This document shows positions 34,890 to 44,035 of a DNA stretch of 64,000 nucleotides, one piece after another; positions within the stretch are counted from its first letter, which is position 1; the number at the start of each line of letters is the position of its first letter. A program made the translations under genes and the position numbers. The DNA is from Roseovarius sp. THAF27 (GTDB taxonomy: Bacteria; Pseudomonadota; Alphaproteobacteria; Rhodobacterales; Rhodobacteraceae), in NCBI RefSeq assembly GCF_009363655.1, contig NZ_CP045393.1, positions 3,472,001-3,536,000 of the forward strand. Reading direction: 5' to 3'. The notes beneath the pieces are model-generated. The model had not been told where the DNA came from. It did not search any database and worked only from the letters and a program-made list of their open reading frames with translations.

Positions 34890-36088
34890 GCAGCCAAGGT
34901 CCCCTTGCCGGCATGAAGGTCATCGAACTTGCGCATATCATGGCCGGCCCGGCCTGCGGCATGATGCTGGCCGATATGGGCGCAGACGTGATCAAGGTGG
35001 AAAAGCCCGACGGCGATGACAGCCGCCGATTCCTGCCGCCCGAAATCAACGGCGAAAGCGCCGCCTACCTGATGATGAACCGCAACAAGCGCGGCATCGC
35101 TTTGAATCTCAAGGATCCCGATGCCATCTCGGCTCTGGGCAAACTGCTCGAAGATGCCGACGTGGTAATCGAAAACTACCGTCACGACACGATGGAACGC
35201 CTCGGGCTTGGCTACGACACACTGCGGAAAAGAAACCCCAAGCTGGTCTATTGCGCCATCTCCGGATTTGGCCGCACCGGCCCCTATGCAGAGCGCGGTG
35301 GCTTCGACCTGATTGCACAGGGCATGTCGGGCCTTATGTCGATCACGGGCGAGGGGCCGGGCCGTCCGCCGGTCAAGCCGGGCGCGCCGATTTCCGATAT
35401 CACTGCGGGGTTTCTTGCGGCTCTGGGGTGCGTTTCAGCCTATTCACATGCGCAGAAGACGGGCCAGGGACAGATGGTCGACACCTCGCTCTTCGAGGCC
35501 GGCATCTCGCTAACATACTGGCAATCAGCAATCGCCTTCGCGACAGGCGAATCGCCGGGCGCCCTCGGGTCGGCGCATCCGCTCAACGCGCCCTACCAGT
35601 CGTTTCGCACGCGCGACGGCTGGATCAATATCGGCGCCGCAAACCAGCGCAACTGGATGCGCCTGCTCGAGATCATTAACGCACCCGAACTCGGCAGCGA
35701 TCCCCGCTTCGAGACCAACCTCGCCCGCATGCAACATTTGCAAGAGCTCGTTCCAATCCTCGAAAACCACTTCATGCAACACGACACGCAAGACTGGCTG
35801 GACCGGATGGAGGCCGCGGGCCTGCCCGCTGGCCCGGTGATGACCATCTCCGAGATGCACAACGACCCACAGGCTCTGGCACGGGACATGATCGTGGAAA
35901 CCGATCATCCGAGGGCCGGCGCGGTCAAGGCCATCGGACTGCCGATCAAGTTCAGCGACACCCCCGGCGCCGTCACCACCCCGGCACCGACGCTCGGTCA
36001 GCATGGCGCGGAAATTCTGACCGAACATGGGTATTCGAAGGACCAGATCCGTTCGCTTGAAGAAAAAGGAGCGCTCATAGCCTCTTAA
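34886..36088 (+). CDS. Family III CoA-transferase (CaiB/BaiF type)
   Basis: 400 residues. The N-terminal ELAHIMAGPACGMMLADMGA and VIKVEKPDGDDSR are hallmarks of the family. The catalytic Asp sits in GGFDLIAQGMSGLMS. These enzymes move CoA between two organic acids, often succinyl-CoA or acetyl-CoA to a target acid. Its target here is unknown. It overlaps the hydratase gene by 4 bases. A 263-base gap follows before the aldehyde dehydrogenase. Confidence 0.9.
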   Translation: MSSQGPLAGMKVIELAHIMAGPACGMMLADMGADVIKVEKPDGDDSRRFLPPEINGESAAYLMMNRNKRGIALNLKDPDAISALGKLLEDADVVIENYRHDTMERLGLGYDTLRKRNPKLVYCAISGFGRTGPYAERGGFDLIAQGMSGLMSITGEGPGRPPVKPGAPISDITAGFLAALGCVSAYSHAQKTGQGQMVDTSLFEAGISLTYWQSAIAFATGESPGALGSAHPLNAPYQSFRTRDGWINIGAANQRNWMRLLEIINAPELGSDPRFETNLARMQHLQELVPILENHFMQHDTQDWLDRMEAAGLPAGPVMTISEMHNDPQALARDMIVETDHPRAGAVKAIGLPIKFSDTPGAVTTPAPTLGQHGAEILTEHGYSKDQIRSLEEKGALIAS

Positions 36089-36292
36089 TGGATTGACTGC
36101 CATCGCTTTGGATAGGCGAAGCCGAGCGAGGTCATCGCAAAGCTCGACACTTTCGGCAGCCGTCGATCGAACCGCCTCGACCTTTCCTTCGGGACCATTG
36201 GCCTCCAAGGTATGAACGGTCTTGGCGCCTCAACACGTCGAGTTATCCGCTGGTCTTGGGGAAACCGACTGGTGTAGACACGCCGCAACGGC

Positions 36293-36315
36293 TGCCCCGT
36301 TAGCTTAACGGGGCA
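36293..36315. repeat. Perfect 10-pair hairpin in a 263-base gap
   Basis: TGCCCCGTTA-GCT-TAACGGGGCA: ten pairs and a 3-base loop, 36 bases before the aldehyde dehydrogenase ATG. It has no T-run. The gap (36089-36351) otherwise shows no gene and may be decayed sequence. It could be a terminator-like stem after the CoA-transferase or the remnant of a mobile-element end. Confidence 0.5.
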
Positions 36316-36351
36316 TCGCGAGCCAGCACATTCACTTAAGATGAGGGCACC

Positions 36352-37839
36352 ATGAAAGATTGGAGCGCATCGGCCACCGCTCTTTACGATGGCGCAAGTC
36401 AGAAGATGTTCATTGACGGGGCTTGGTGCGAAGCCCGTTCCGGAGAGGTCATCGAGGCGCGCAACCCCGCGGACGGAAGCCTTCTGGCAACGGTCCCCAA
36501 GGGTGACGCCGCCGATATCGACATCGCGGTCAAGGCCGCGCGCGCGGCGTTCGAGGGCCCCTGGTCGAAATGGACTCCGTTCGAGCGCCAAGCCCTGCTG
36601 CTGCGCATAGCGGATCGGCTCGAGGCCGAGTGGGAAAACCTTTGCCTGTCGGACACGCTCGACATGGGCATGCCGATCCAGCGCACGCTCGCCAACGGCC
36701 GCCGCGTGCTGGGGATGTTGCGCTTCTATGCCGGCCAGGCCGTGGCGATCCATGGCGCGACCATCCCGAACTCGTTCCCCGGCGAGATCTATTCCCAGAC
36801 CGTGCGAGAGCCCATCGGCGTCGTCGGGGCCATAATCCCTTGGAATGCGCCGATTGCCGGCTCAATCTGGAAAATTGCCCCGGCCATCGCGACCGGCTGC
36901 ACCGTGGTTCTGAAACCGTCGGAAGAGGCGTCTCTGACCGTCCTGATGATCGCCCGGATCATGCAGGAGGCCGGTTTGCCCGATGGGGTCCTGAACATCG
37001 TGACGGGCCTCGGGTCCGAGGCCGGCGCGGCACTGGCCGAACACGACGGCGTCGACAAGATCGTCTTCACCGGCTCGACCGCCACCGGACAGGCCATCGC
37101 CCGCGCGGCCACCGGGAATCTCAAGCGCGTGTCGCTGGAATTGGGTGGCAAGTCGCCCGTCATCGTTTGCCGTGACGCCGATATCGAAAAGGCGGTGCCG
37201 GTCGCAGCGATGGCCGTCTTCGCCAATTCCGGTCAGATCTGCATCGCGGGATCGCGCCTGTTCGTGGCCCGCGAAATCCACGACGAGTTCGTGCGCCGCG
37301 TGGCCGAGTATGCCGCCGGGCTGCGGATCGGTCACGGCATTCGAGAAGACACCGATATCGGCCCGATCATCTCGGCCCGGCAAGCCCAACGCATCGCGGG
37401 TTACCTCGACGCAGGCCCGCGCGAAGGGGCCGAGGTCATCACCGGCGGCGCAAGGGCCGAAGGCGCGGACCTTGCAGGCGGGCACTTTTTCCAACCGACG
37501 GTGCTGGGCGGCGTGACCGACACGATGCGAGTCGCACGCGAAGAAATCTTCGGCCCGGTAATCTCGGCGCTGCCGTTTGACGATCTGGACGAGGTCGTGA
37601 CCCGCGCCAACGCCACGCCCTACGGCCTTGCGGCTGGCGTCTTCTCGACCCATCTGGGCACCGCGCACAAGCTGGCCAATCGGCTGAAGGCCGGATCCGT
37701 CTGGGTCAACATGTACCACGCCATCGACCCCGCCGTGCCCTTCGGCGGCGTCAAGATGTCGGGATACGGGCGCGAGGGGGGAACCGAGCATATGGAAGAA
37801 TATCTCGACACCAAGGCAATCTGGATCAACGCGGACTAG
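36352..37839 (+). CDS. Aldehyde dehydrogenase
   Basis: 495-residue NAD(P)-dependent aldehyde dehydrogenase. The general base is Glu263 in LELGGKSPV and the nucleophile Cys297 in SGQICIAGSR. The length and the C-terminal PFGGVKMSGYGREGG block fit betaine-aldehyde or semialdehyde dehydrogenases of the main superfamily. Ribosome-binding bases GAGGG lie upstream. Together with the following 3-hydroxyacid-type dehydrogenase it could oxidise an alcohol or semialdehyde step of the same substrate. Confidence 0.93.
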   Translation: MKDWSASATALYDGASQKMFIDGAWCEARSGEVIEARNPADGSLLATVPKGDAADIDIAVKAARAAFEGPWSKWTPFERQALLLRIADRLEAEWENLCLSDTLDMGMPIQRTLANGRRVLGMLRFYAGQAVAIHGATIPNSFPGEIYSQTVREPIGVVGAIIPWNAPIAGSIWKIAPAIATGCTVVLKPSEEASLTVLMIARIMQEAGLPDGVLNIVTGLGSEAGAALAEHDGVDKIVFTGSTATGQAIARAATGNLKRVSLELGGKSPVIVCRDADIEKAVPVAAMAVFANSGQICIAGSRLFVAREIHDEFVRRVAEYAAGLRIGHGIREDTDIGPIISARQAQRIAGYLDAGPREGAEVITGGARAEGADLAGGHFFQPTVLGGVTDTMRVAREEIFGPVISALPFDDLDEVVTRANATPYGLAAGVFSTHLGTAHKLANRLKAGSVWVNMYHAIDPAVPFGGVKMSGYGREGGTEHMEEYLDTKAIWINAD

Positions 37840-37889
37840 GATCCACGACCCGCCACGCAATCAACGAAGACGATCGGAGGCACAACGCA

Positions 37890-38771
37890 ATGCAAGTCGG
37901 CATCATCGGCGTCGGGCTCATGGGCCACGGCATCGCCCGCAACATCCTGTCGCGCGGCCGTTGCGCGCTGCATTTTCTCGATCACCCCGGCAACCAGCCC
38001 ACTGACCACCTGTTGGCACAGGGCGGCAGGGCGTGCGCCACCATCGCAGAGATCGCAGAAGCGTCCGATGTGGTCATCCTCTGCGTCACCGGCTCGCCCC
38101 AGGTCGAGGCGATCATCGGCGCGCCGGACGGCCTTGCCGCGTCGCTGCGCCCGGGGACGATCGTGGTGGATTGCTCGACCGCGCTGCCCGACTCGACCCT
38201 GCGTATGGCCGAACTGGTTCGGGCCGCCGGCGGCGACTATCTGGACGCGCCGATGACTCGCACGGCGCAACATGCCCATGAGGGCACGCTGAACCTGCTG
38301 GTCGGCGGTGCGGCCGAGAGCCTCGATGCCGTGCGCCCCGTCCTGGCCTCTTTCACGGAGAATGTCGATCACGTCGGCCCGCTTGGGCACGGACATCGGC
38401 TCAAGCTTCTGCATAACTACGTGTCGGTCGGTTTCATGACATTGCTCGCCGAGGCGGCGGCCCAGGCCGCCGATACCGGCATAGACCCTCAGGTCTTCGT
38501 TGATGTGCTGGCGGGTGGCGGTGGCGCAAGTGCGGCCCTCGACCGGCTGGCGCCCTTCATCGTCTCGCAGGATCGCGATGCCCTGCCCTTTTACGTGTCC
38601 AATGCCCTGAAGGATATCGATTATTACCGCAGCATGTCCCAGGCGGCGGGTGCGCAGACGTCTGTTGCCGACGGCGTCTCAGCCGCCCTTGCCGCGACGG
38701 TCGCCGCCGGCCCCAACGACGCCTATGTGCCGGAACTGGTCCACCTGTTCAGACAGCGGAAAGACGGGTGA
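37890..38771 (+). CDS. 3-Hydroxyisobutyrate dehydrogenase family oxidoreductase
   Basis: 293 residues. The N-terminal Rossmann motif GIIGVGLMGHGIARNIL and the VVDCSTALPDSTLRM stretch are typical of beta-hydroxyacid dehydrogenases. The catalytic lysine is Lys172 in HRLKLLHNYVS. Family members act on 3-hydroxyisobutyrate, tartronate semialdehyde, glycerate-type acids or gamma-hydroxybutyrate; the sequence does not decide. It lies 50 bases after the aldehyde dehydrogenase and 88 bases before TRAP system 3, all on the same strand. Confidence 0.88.
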   Translation: MQVGIIGVGLMGHGIARNILSRGRCALHFLDHPGNQPTDHLLAQGGRACATIAEIAEASDVVILCVTGSPQVEAIIGAPDGLAASLRPGTIVVDCSTALPDSTLRMAELVRAAGGDYLDAPMTRTAQHAHEGTLNLLVGGAAESLDAVRPVLASFTENVDHVGPLGHGHRLKLLHNYVSVGFMTLLAEAAAQAADTGIDPQVFVDVLAGGGGASAALDRLAPFIVSQDRDALPFYVSNALKDIDYYRSMSQAAGAQTSVADGVSAALAATVAAGPNDAYVPELVHLFRQRKDG

Positions 38772-38859
38772 TGCCCAGGCACCGGGACGCTCCGGCTCGG
38801 GGTTGTCAGCCCAAAAATACCTGTGTAGCAAAAACCAAACGTTAAACGGGAGGAAAACC

Positions 38860-39840
38860 ATGACGTTCATTACCCGCGGGCTGGTCTCGACCGGCATCTT
38901 CCTTGCGATGGGCCTTCCGGCCCTTGCGCAGACCGAAGTCAAGATCGGCTACGCCCTCGCCCCCGACAGCCATTACGGCGTCGCGGCGCAGAAGTTCGAA
39001 GAGGTCGTCAAGGCCGAGACCGGCGACGCGTTCGAGTTCAAGCATTTCCCCTCGTCCGGCCTGGGCGGCGAGCGCGAAGTGATCGAAGGGCTGCAACTGG
39101 GTACCATCGAAGCCACCATCGTGTCCTCCGGCACGCTGGCCAACTTCGTGCCCGACACGGGCGTTTTCGATATCCCCTTCCTGTTCCGGGATCTGGACCA
39201 CGCCCGCGCGGTTCTGGATGGTGAGATCGGCCAGGAAATCCTCGGCAAGTTCGACGCTGTCGGCCTGCACGGGCTGGCCTGGGGGGAACAGGGCTTCCGC
39301 CACATCACCAACAACCGCAACGCCATCGAGACACCGGCCGATGTCGAAAGCCTGAAGATCCGCACAATGGAAAACCCCGTGCACCTTGCGGCATTCAACG
39401 CCATGGGGGCGGCCCCCACGCCGATGGCCTGGCCCGAGGTAATCTCGTCCCTGCAACAGGGCGTGATCGACGGTCAGGAAAACCCTCTGTCCGTGATCGT
39501 CTCGGTCAAGCTGGACGAGGTTCAGGAATACCTGACGCTGTCGGGCCACGTCTATTCGCCCGCCATGTTGCTTGTTTCCAAACCCTTCTGGGATGGCCTT
39601 GACGACACGCAGAAAGCCGCCTTCGAGACGGCCGCGGCAGAGGCCGTGACGGCCATGCGCGGCTATGTCGATAATGTCGAGACCACGGGCGTGGAAACCT
39701 TGAAAGAGCGCGGCATGAAGGTCAACGAACTATCGGCCGAACAGAAGGCCGCCTTCCAGGAGTCCATCGCGTCGGCCTATGAGGGTTACTACGAAACCTA
39801 CGGCAAGGATCTTGTCAACTCGATCGTCAACTTCGAGTGA
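38860..39840 (+). CDS. TRAP transporter substrate-binding protein (DctP), system 3
   Basis: 326 residues with a Sec signal (LVSTGIFLAMGLPALAQT). The conserved Arg168 lies in LKIRTMENP and the hinge in WPEVISSLQQGVIDGQENP. WGEQGFRHITNN is shared with system 2, so the two binders are probably related. A good ribosome site, GGGAGGA, precedes the ATG. Located directly after ALDH and hydroxyacid dehydrogenase genes, its cargo is likely the acid they process. Confidence 0.93.
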   Translation: MTFITRGLVSTGIFLAMGLPALAQTEVKIGYALAPDSHYGVAAQKFEEVVKAETGDAFEFKHFPSSGLGGEREVIEGLQLGTIEATIVSSGTLANFVPDTGVFDIPFLFRDLDHARAVLDGEIGQEILGKFDAVGLHGLAWGEQGFRHITNNRNAIETPADVESLKIRTMENPVHLAAFNAMGAAPTPMAWPEVISSLQQGVIDGQENPLSVIVSVKLDEVQEYLTLSGHVYSPAMLLVSKPFWDGLDDTQKAAFETAAAEAVTAMRGYVDNVETTGVETLKERGMKVNELSAEQKAAFQESIASAYEGYYETYGKDLVNSIVNFE

Positions 39841-39847
39841 TGACACC

Positions 39848-39872
39848 CACCGGCGCCCACCCGGCGCCGGTG
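39848..39872 (+). repeat. Stem-loop after the system 3 binding-protein gene
   Basis: CACCGGCGCC and GGCGCCGGTG form a perfect 10-pair stem around a 5-base loop, starting 8 bases after the DctP stop. There is no U-run, so mRNA stabilisation or partial termination fits better than full termination. Confidence 0.65.
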
Positions 39873-39891
39873 AACCGAACGGGGGCGCCAC

Positions 39892-40419
39892 GTGAAAAGG
39901 CTCGAACATATATTCGTCGTGCTGAATGGCTGGGCGCTTATCCTGATGCTGTCGGCAATGGCCCTGATCGTGGGGGCGAATATTTTCCTGCGGTACTTCA
40001 CCGCGCAATCCCTGCCTTGGGCGGACGAGGCCGCCCGCTACCTGATGATCTGGCTGACCTTCACCGGCGCGGGCCTTATCCTGCGGATCGGCGGACACGT
40101 CGCAATCACGAACCTTCAGGACAAACTGCCCGCAATCGGGCAAAAACTTCTTCGCGCCTTGATCGTTCTCATCCTGCTGACCTTCTTCGGCTACATGGTG
40201 CATGTCGGCTGGCAATACGCCCAGCGGATGCAGTTCCAGGTCACGCCGGCCCTGCGCCTGCCATTTCTCTATGTCTACGCGGCTATGCCGGTGGGGTTCG
40301 CCTTGCTGATCGTCCATCTGTTGCTGATCGCGCGTCCCTTCATCAACGCCGGAGACTACAAGAGCCTCGACGCACGCGGCGTTGACGATGAAACCGTCAC
40401 CGGCGGCGCCAATGGCTGA
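39892..40419 (+). CDS. TRAP transporter small membrane subunit (DctQ), system 3
   Basis: 175 residues with four predicted helices, beginning with a GTG at 39892. The family motif SLPWADEAARYLMIWLTFTG follows the first helix, with RIGGHVAI after it. The 3' end overlaps the large subunit by 8 bases, so the two membrane subunits are translationally coupled. Confidence 0.89.
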   Translation: MKRLEHIFVVLNGWALILMLSAMALIVGANIFLRYFTAQSLPWADEAARYLMIWLTFTGAGLILRIGGHVAITNLQDKLPAIGQKLLRALIVLILLTFFGYMVHVGWQYAQRMQFQVTPALRLPFLYVYAAMPVGFALLIVHLLLIARPFINAGDYKSLDARGVDDETVTGGANG

Positions 40420-41695
40420 GATCCTCTTTCCTGCGCTTTTCCTGCTGTTGATCCTGGGGCTGCCCGTGGCCTTCGCCATGGCGATCTCGGTCTTCGCGGC
40501 GATCATGCTGGCCTCCAGCTATCAGCCGCTGGTCGTCGTCAAGGAAATGTTCTCGGGTCTCGACAGCTTTCCGCTTCTGGCCGTGCCGTTCTTCATCCTT
40601 GCGTCCGAGATCATGACAGGCGGTGCCGTGACCCTCGCCATCCTGCATTTGGCCCAGTCACTCGTCGGACACCTGCGCGGCGGGTTGGGGCACGCCAACG
40701 TCGTCAGTTCCGCCATGTTCGCGGGGATTTCGGGAAGCGCGCTCGCCGATGCCGCCGGACCGGGCACGATGATGATCCGCATGATGGAAAAGGGCGGATA
40801 CGACCGGCCCTACGCCAGTGCGCTGACCATCGCCAGCGCCGTCGTCGGCCCGATCATTCCGCCCTCGATCACCATGATCATCTACGCGATGCAGGACCAG
40901 AACGTCTCGGTCGGCTCACTCTTCATGGCCGGGATTCTGCCGGGTCTCGTGATCACCCTGATGGTCCTTCTGGCCAATGCCCATGTCAGCAAGCGGCGCA
41001 ACTATGCCTCGGGCGAACCGATGCCCTCAATCGCGGAAATCGCGCGCATCGCGCTTTTCGCCCTGCCCGCCCTGATCCTGATTGCCCTGATCGTTGGCGG
41101 TATCCGCTTTGGTATCTTCACCCCGACAGAGGCGTCGGTCATCGCCGTTTTCTACGCCCTCTTCGTCGGCTTGTTCGTCTATCGCTCGCTGCGCCTGCGT
41201 GACCTGCCCGGCATCGTGCTGCGTGCGGCCCTGACCTCGGGCGCGGTGCTGCTGATCCTCGGCGCCGCGCGCGCCTTTGCCTGGGTGCTGATCATCGAGT
41301 CGATTCCGCAGTTCCTGGCCGAAACGATCATCTCGTGGGATCTGGCACCCATCGTTTTCCTGCTCGCCGTCAACCTGCTGCTGCTGGTCTTCGGCCTTTT
41401 CATGGATCCGTTGCCGGGCGTGATGATCTTGGTGCCGATCCTCGCCCCGATCAGCTTTGCGCTGGGCATCGACCCCAATCACTTTGCAATCATCGTGATC
41501 GTGAACCTCACGCTCGGGCTGACGACGCCACCTGTCGGCAGTCTGATCTTCGTCGTGTCCTCGACGGTCGGCCTGCGGCCCTCGACCCTGATCCGGGAGA
41601 TGCCACCCTTCTTCGTGGCTCTCGCGACGGCCCTTGTCCTCATCACGTTCATTCCGATCCTGTCGACCTGGCTTCCGGCCATCAGCGGCTTCTGA
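40412..41695 (+). CDS. TRAP transporter large membrane subunit (DctM), system 3
   Basis: 427 residues. Hallmarks: LLAVPFFILASEIMTGGAV, FAGISGSALADAAGPGTMMI, IIPPSITMIIYAMQ, and TPTEASVIAVFYALFVG. The start at 40412 is inside the DctQ gene; an in-frame ATG at 40382 is less likely because it would add a hydrophilic tail inside DctQ. The fatty-acid operon starts 90 bases later on the same strand. Confidence 0.93.
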   Translation: MAEILFPALFLLLILGLPVAFAMAISVFAAIMLASSYQPLVVVKEMFSGLDSFPLLAVPFFILASEIMTGGAVTLAILHLAQSLVGHLRGGLGHANVVSSAMFAGISGSALADAAGPGTMMIRMMEKGGYDRPYASALTIASAVVGPIIPPSITMIIYAMQDQNVSVGSLFMAGILPGLVITLMVLLANAHVSKRRNYASGEPMPSIAEIARIALFALPALILIALIVGGIRFGIFTPTEASVIAVFYALFVGLFVYRSLRLRDLPGIVLRAALTSGAVLLILGAARAFAWVLIIESIPQFLAETIISWDLAPIVFLLAVNLLLLVFGLFMDPLPGVMILVPILAPISFALGIDPNHFAIIVIVNLTLGLTTPPVGSLIFVVSSTVGLRPSTLIREMPPFFVALATALVLITFIPILSTWLPAISGF

Positions 41696-41785
41696 CGCAG
41701 CGTCAGGCACCTCCGCTGTGGCCCGCACCGCTGCGCGCAGGAACTTCCGCTTGGGTGAGGCGTTGGCCCCTAAAGGAGTTCCCGC

Positions 41786-44035
41786 ATGTCCAGCTTCCGC
41801 GCGCGCGCGATCACCAAACCCATCTTCAAGTGGGCCAAGGGCGTTCTGCCCGGTTTGTCAAAGACTGAAAGCGAGGCGCTGAACGCCGGCGAAGTGTGGT
41901 GGGAGGCGGAACTTTTCTCGGGAAACCCCGACTGGTCGAAGCTGCGCAACGTCAAATCGCCGAAGCTGTCCGAGGAAGAACAGGCGTTTTTCGACGGTCC
42001 CGTGCAGGACCTGTGCGCGATGATCGACGACTGGAAGATCAACCACGAAACCGGCGACCTTGCCCCCGAGGTCTGGCAGTTCATGCGCGAAAACAAGTTT
42101 TTCGGCATGATCATCCCGAAAAAGCATGGCGGACTCGAATTTTCCGCCTTCGCCCACTCCGAAATCGTCCGCTATATCTCGACCCGTTCGGTCGCCGCCG
42201 CCGTGACCGTCATGGTACCGAACTCGCTTGGCCCGGGCGAGTTGTTGCATCAGTTCGGCACCGACGAACAAAAGGATTACTGGCTGCCGCGCCTCGCCGA
42301 CGGGCGCGAACTGCCCGCTTTCGGTCTCACCAGCGCCGAGGCCGGATCCGACGCGGGCGCGATGATCGACGACGGTGTCGTCTGCAAGGGCCAATGGAAA
42401 GGCGAAGAGGTGCTGGGCATCCGCCTCAACTGGGCCAAGCGCTACATCACCCTGTCGCCGGTCTGCACCGTTCTTGGGCTGGCGTTCAAGCTGCGCGACC
42501 CCGATGGCCTCTTGGGCGGCAACCCCGATATCGGTATCACTTGCGCGCTCGTCCCCACAGACCTCGAGGGTGTCGAAACCGGCCGTCGCCACATCCCGTC
42601 GTCCACGATGTTCATGAACGGACCGACCACCGGCAAGGATGTCTTCATCCCGCTCGACAACATCATCGGCGGTCAGGATTATGCCGGCGAAGGCTGGATG
42701 ATGCTGATGAGCGCACTGGCTGCCGGGCGCGGTATCTCGCTGCCCTCCATGGGCTGCGCCGCCATAGCCCTGTCTGCGCACACAACCGGCGCCTATGCCC
42801 GCATCCGCCAGCAGTTCAACCTGCCAATCGGCAAGTTCGGCGGCGTGCAGGCCCGTCTGGGCCGGCTTGCGGCAGACGCCTATGCGATGGATGCCGCGCG
42901 GCATCTGACCTGTGCCGGGCTTGACGAGGGCCGCGCGTTGTCGGTGATCTCGGCGATCATGAAGGCCCACGCGACCTTCCGCATGCGCGAGGCGCTGAAC
43001 GATGCGATGGACGTCCATTCCGGCAAGGCGGTGATCGACGGTCCGTCGAATTACCTGCTGCCGCTCTACCGTGCCGTGCCGATCGGCATCACGGTCGAAG
43101 GCGCCAACATCGTCACGCGCAGCTTGATCATCTTTGGCCAGGGCTCGATCCGGGCGCATCCGCACATGCTCGACAACATGATGGCGCTCGAGGAAGACGA
43201 CCCCGACAAGGCGCTGGAGATGTTCGATAAATCCCTTTGGGCGCATGTCGGCCACAGCACGCGCACGCTCTTCCGCAGCTGGGGCCGTGCCCTGACCGGC
43301 GGTCGGTTCGCGCCGGCCCCGGCCGCTGGCGACGCCACGGACATCTACAGGCAACTGTCGCGCTGGTCTGCCGCTTATGCGCTGACCGCCGACATGTTGT
43401 TTCTGTCGTTGGGTGGCGCACTCAAGCGCAAGGAAATGATCTCGGGCCGCATGGGCGATATCTTGTCCGAGATGTACATCCTCTCGGCCGCCCTCAAACG
43501 CTGGGAGGACGAAGGCCGCCAGAAAGCCGACCTGCCCGTGCTGCGCTATGTCGCCGCCGATGCCTTTCACAACATCCAGACAGCACTGGACGAGGTCATC
43601 GCCAACCTGCCGGCCCGGTGGGCCGCTGCCCTTCTGCGGTTCTTCACCCTGCCCGGCATGGCACAGCGCAAACCTGACGACAGGCTGGTCGCGCAATGCA
43701 GCGACCTGCTCTACGATCCGTCCGAGGCACGCGACCGCATCGTCGGCCGCATTGCCGATGGCTGCAATCGCGACGGCGTGCAGGTTCTCAATGAATGCTA
43801 CGCCAAGGTCACGGAAATGGCGCCCGTCATGAAACGCCTGCGCGATGCGAAAAAGACACCCGAGGAGGCGTTGGAAGCCGGAATTCTTAGCGATGCCGAA
43901 ATGGCGGACATCAAGGAGATGACCCGGCTGGTGGACGAGGTGGTGGCCGTCGATGATTACGCCGCCGAAGATTTCGCCGCGCTCTTTCCCGCACCGCACT
44001 CAAGCGACAACAGCCACCGCGAGGCCGCGGAATGA
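41786..44035 (+). CDS. fadE: Acyl-CoA dehydrogenase (FadE type)
   Basis: 749 residues, the long FadE form rather than the roughly 380-residue form. It introduces the first double bond of beta-oxidation, using FAD. The core carries AFGLTSAEAGSDAG and GPGELLHQFGTDEQK. The helical C-terminal extension (from about residue 490) is typical of FadE/YafH. It heads an operon with thiolase, FadJ and a CoA-hydrolase-type gene, and its stop overlaps the thiolase start by 4 bases. Long- or medium-chain acyl-CoA is the expected substrate. Confidence 0.92.
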   Translation: MSSFRARAITKPIFKWAKGVLPGLSKTESEALNAGEVWWEAELFSGNPDWSKLRNVKSPKLSEEEQAFFDGPVQDLCAMIDDWKINHETGDLAPEVWQFMRENKFFGMIIPKKHGGLEFSAFAHSEIVRYISTRSVAAAVTVMVPNSLGPGELLHQFGTDEQKDYWLPRLADGRELPAFGLTSAEAGSDAGAMIDDGVVCKGQWKGEEVLGIRLNWAKRYITLSPVCTVLGLAFKLRDPDGLLGGNPDIGITCALVPTDLEGVETGRRHIPSSTMFMNGPTTGKDVFIPLDNIIGGQDYAGEGWMMLMSALAAGRGISLPSMGCAAIALSAHTTGAYARIRQQFNLPIGKFGGVQARLGRLAADAYAMDAARHLTCAGLDEGRALSVISAIMKAHATFRMREALNDAMDVHSGKAVIDGPSNYLLPLYRAVPIGITVEGANIVTRSLIIFGQGSIRAHPHMLDNMMALEEDDPDKALEMFDKSLWAHVGHSTRTLFRSWGRALTGGRFAPAPAAGDATDIYRQLSRWSAAYALTADMLFLSLGGALKRKEMISGRMGDILSEMYILSAALKRWEDEGRQKADLPVLRYVAADAFHNIQTALDEVIANLPARWAAALLRFFTLPGMAQRKPDDRLVAQCSDLLYDPSEARDRIVGRIADGCNRDGVQVLNECYAKVTEMAPVMKRLRDAKKTPEEALEAGILSDAEMADIKEMTRLVDEVVAVDDYAAEDFAALFPAPHSSDNSHREAAE

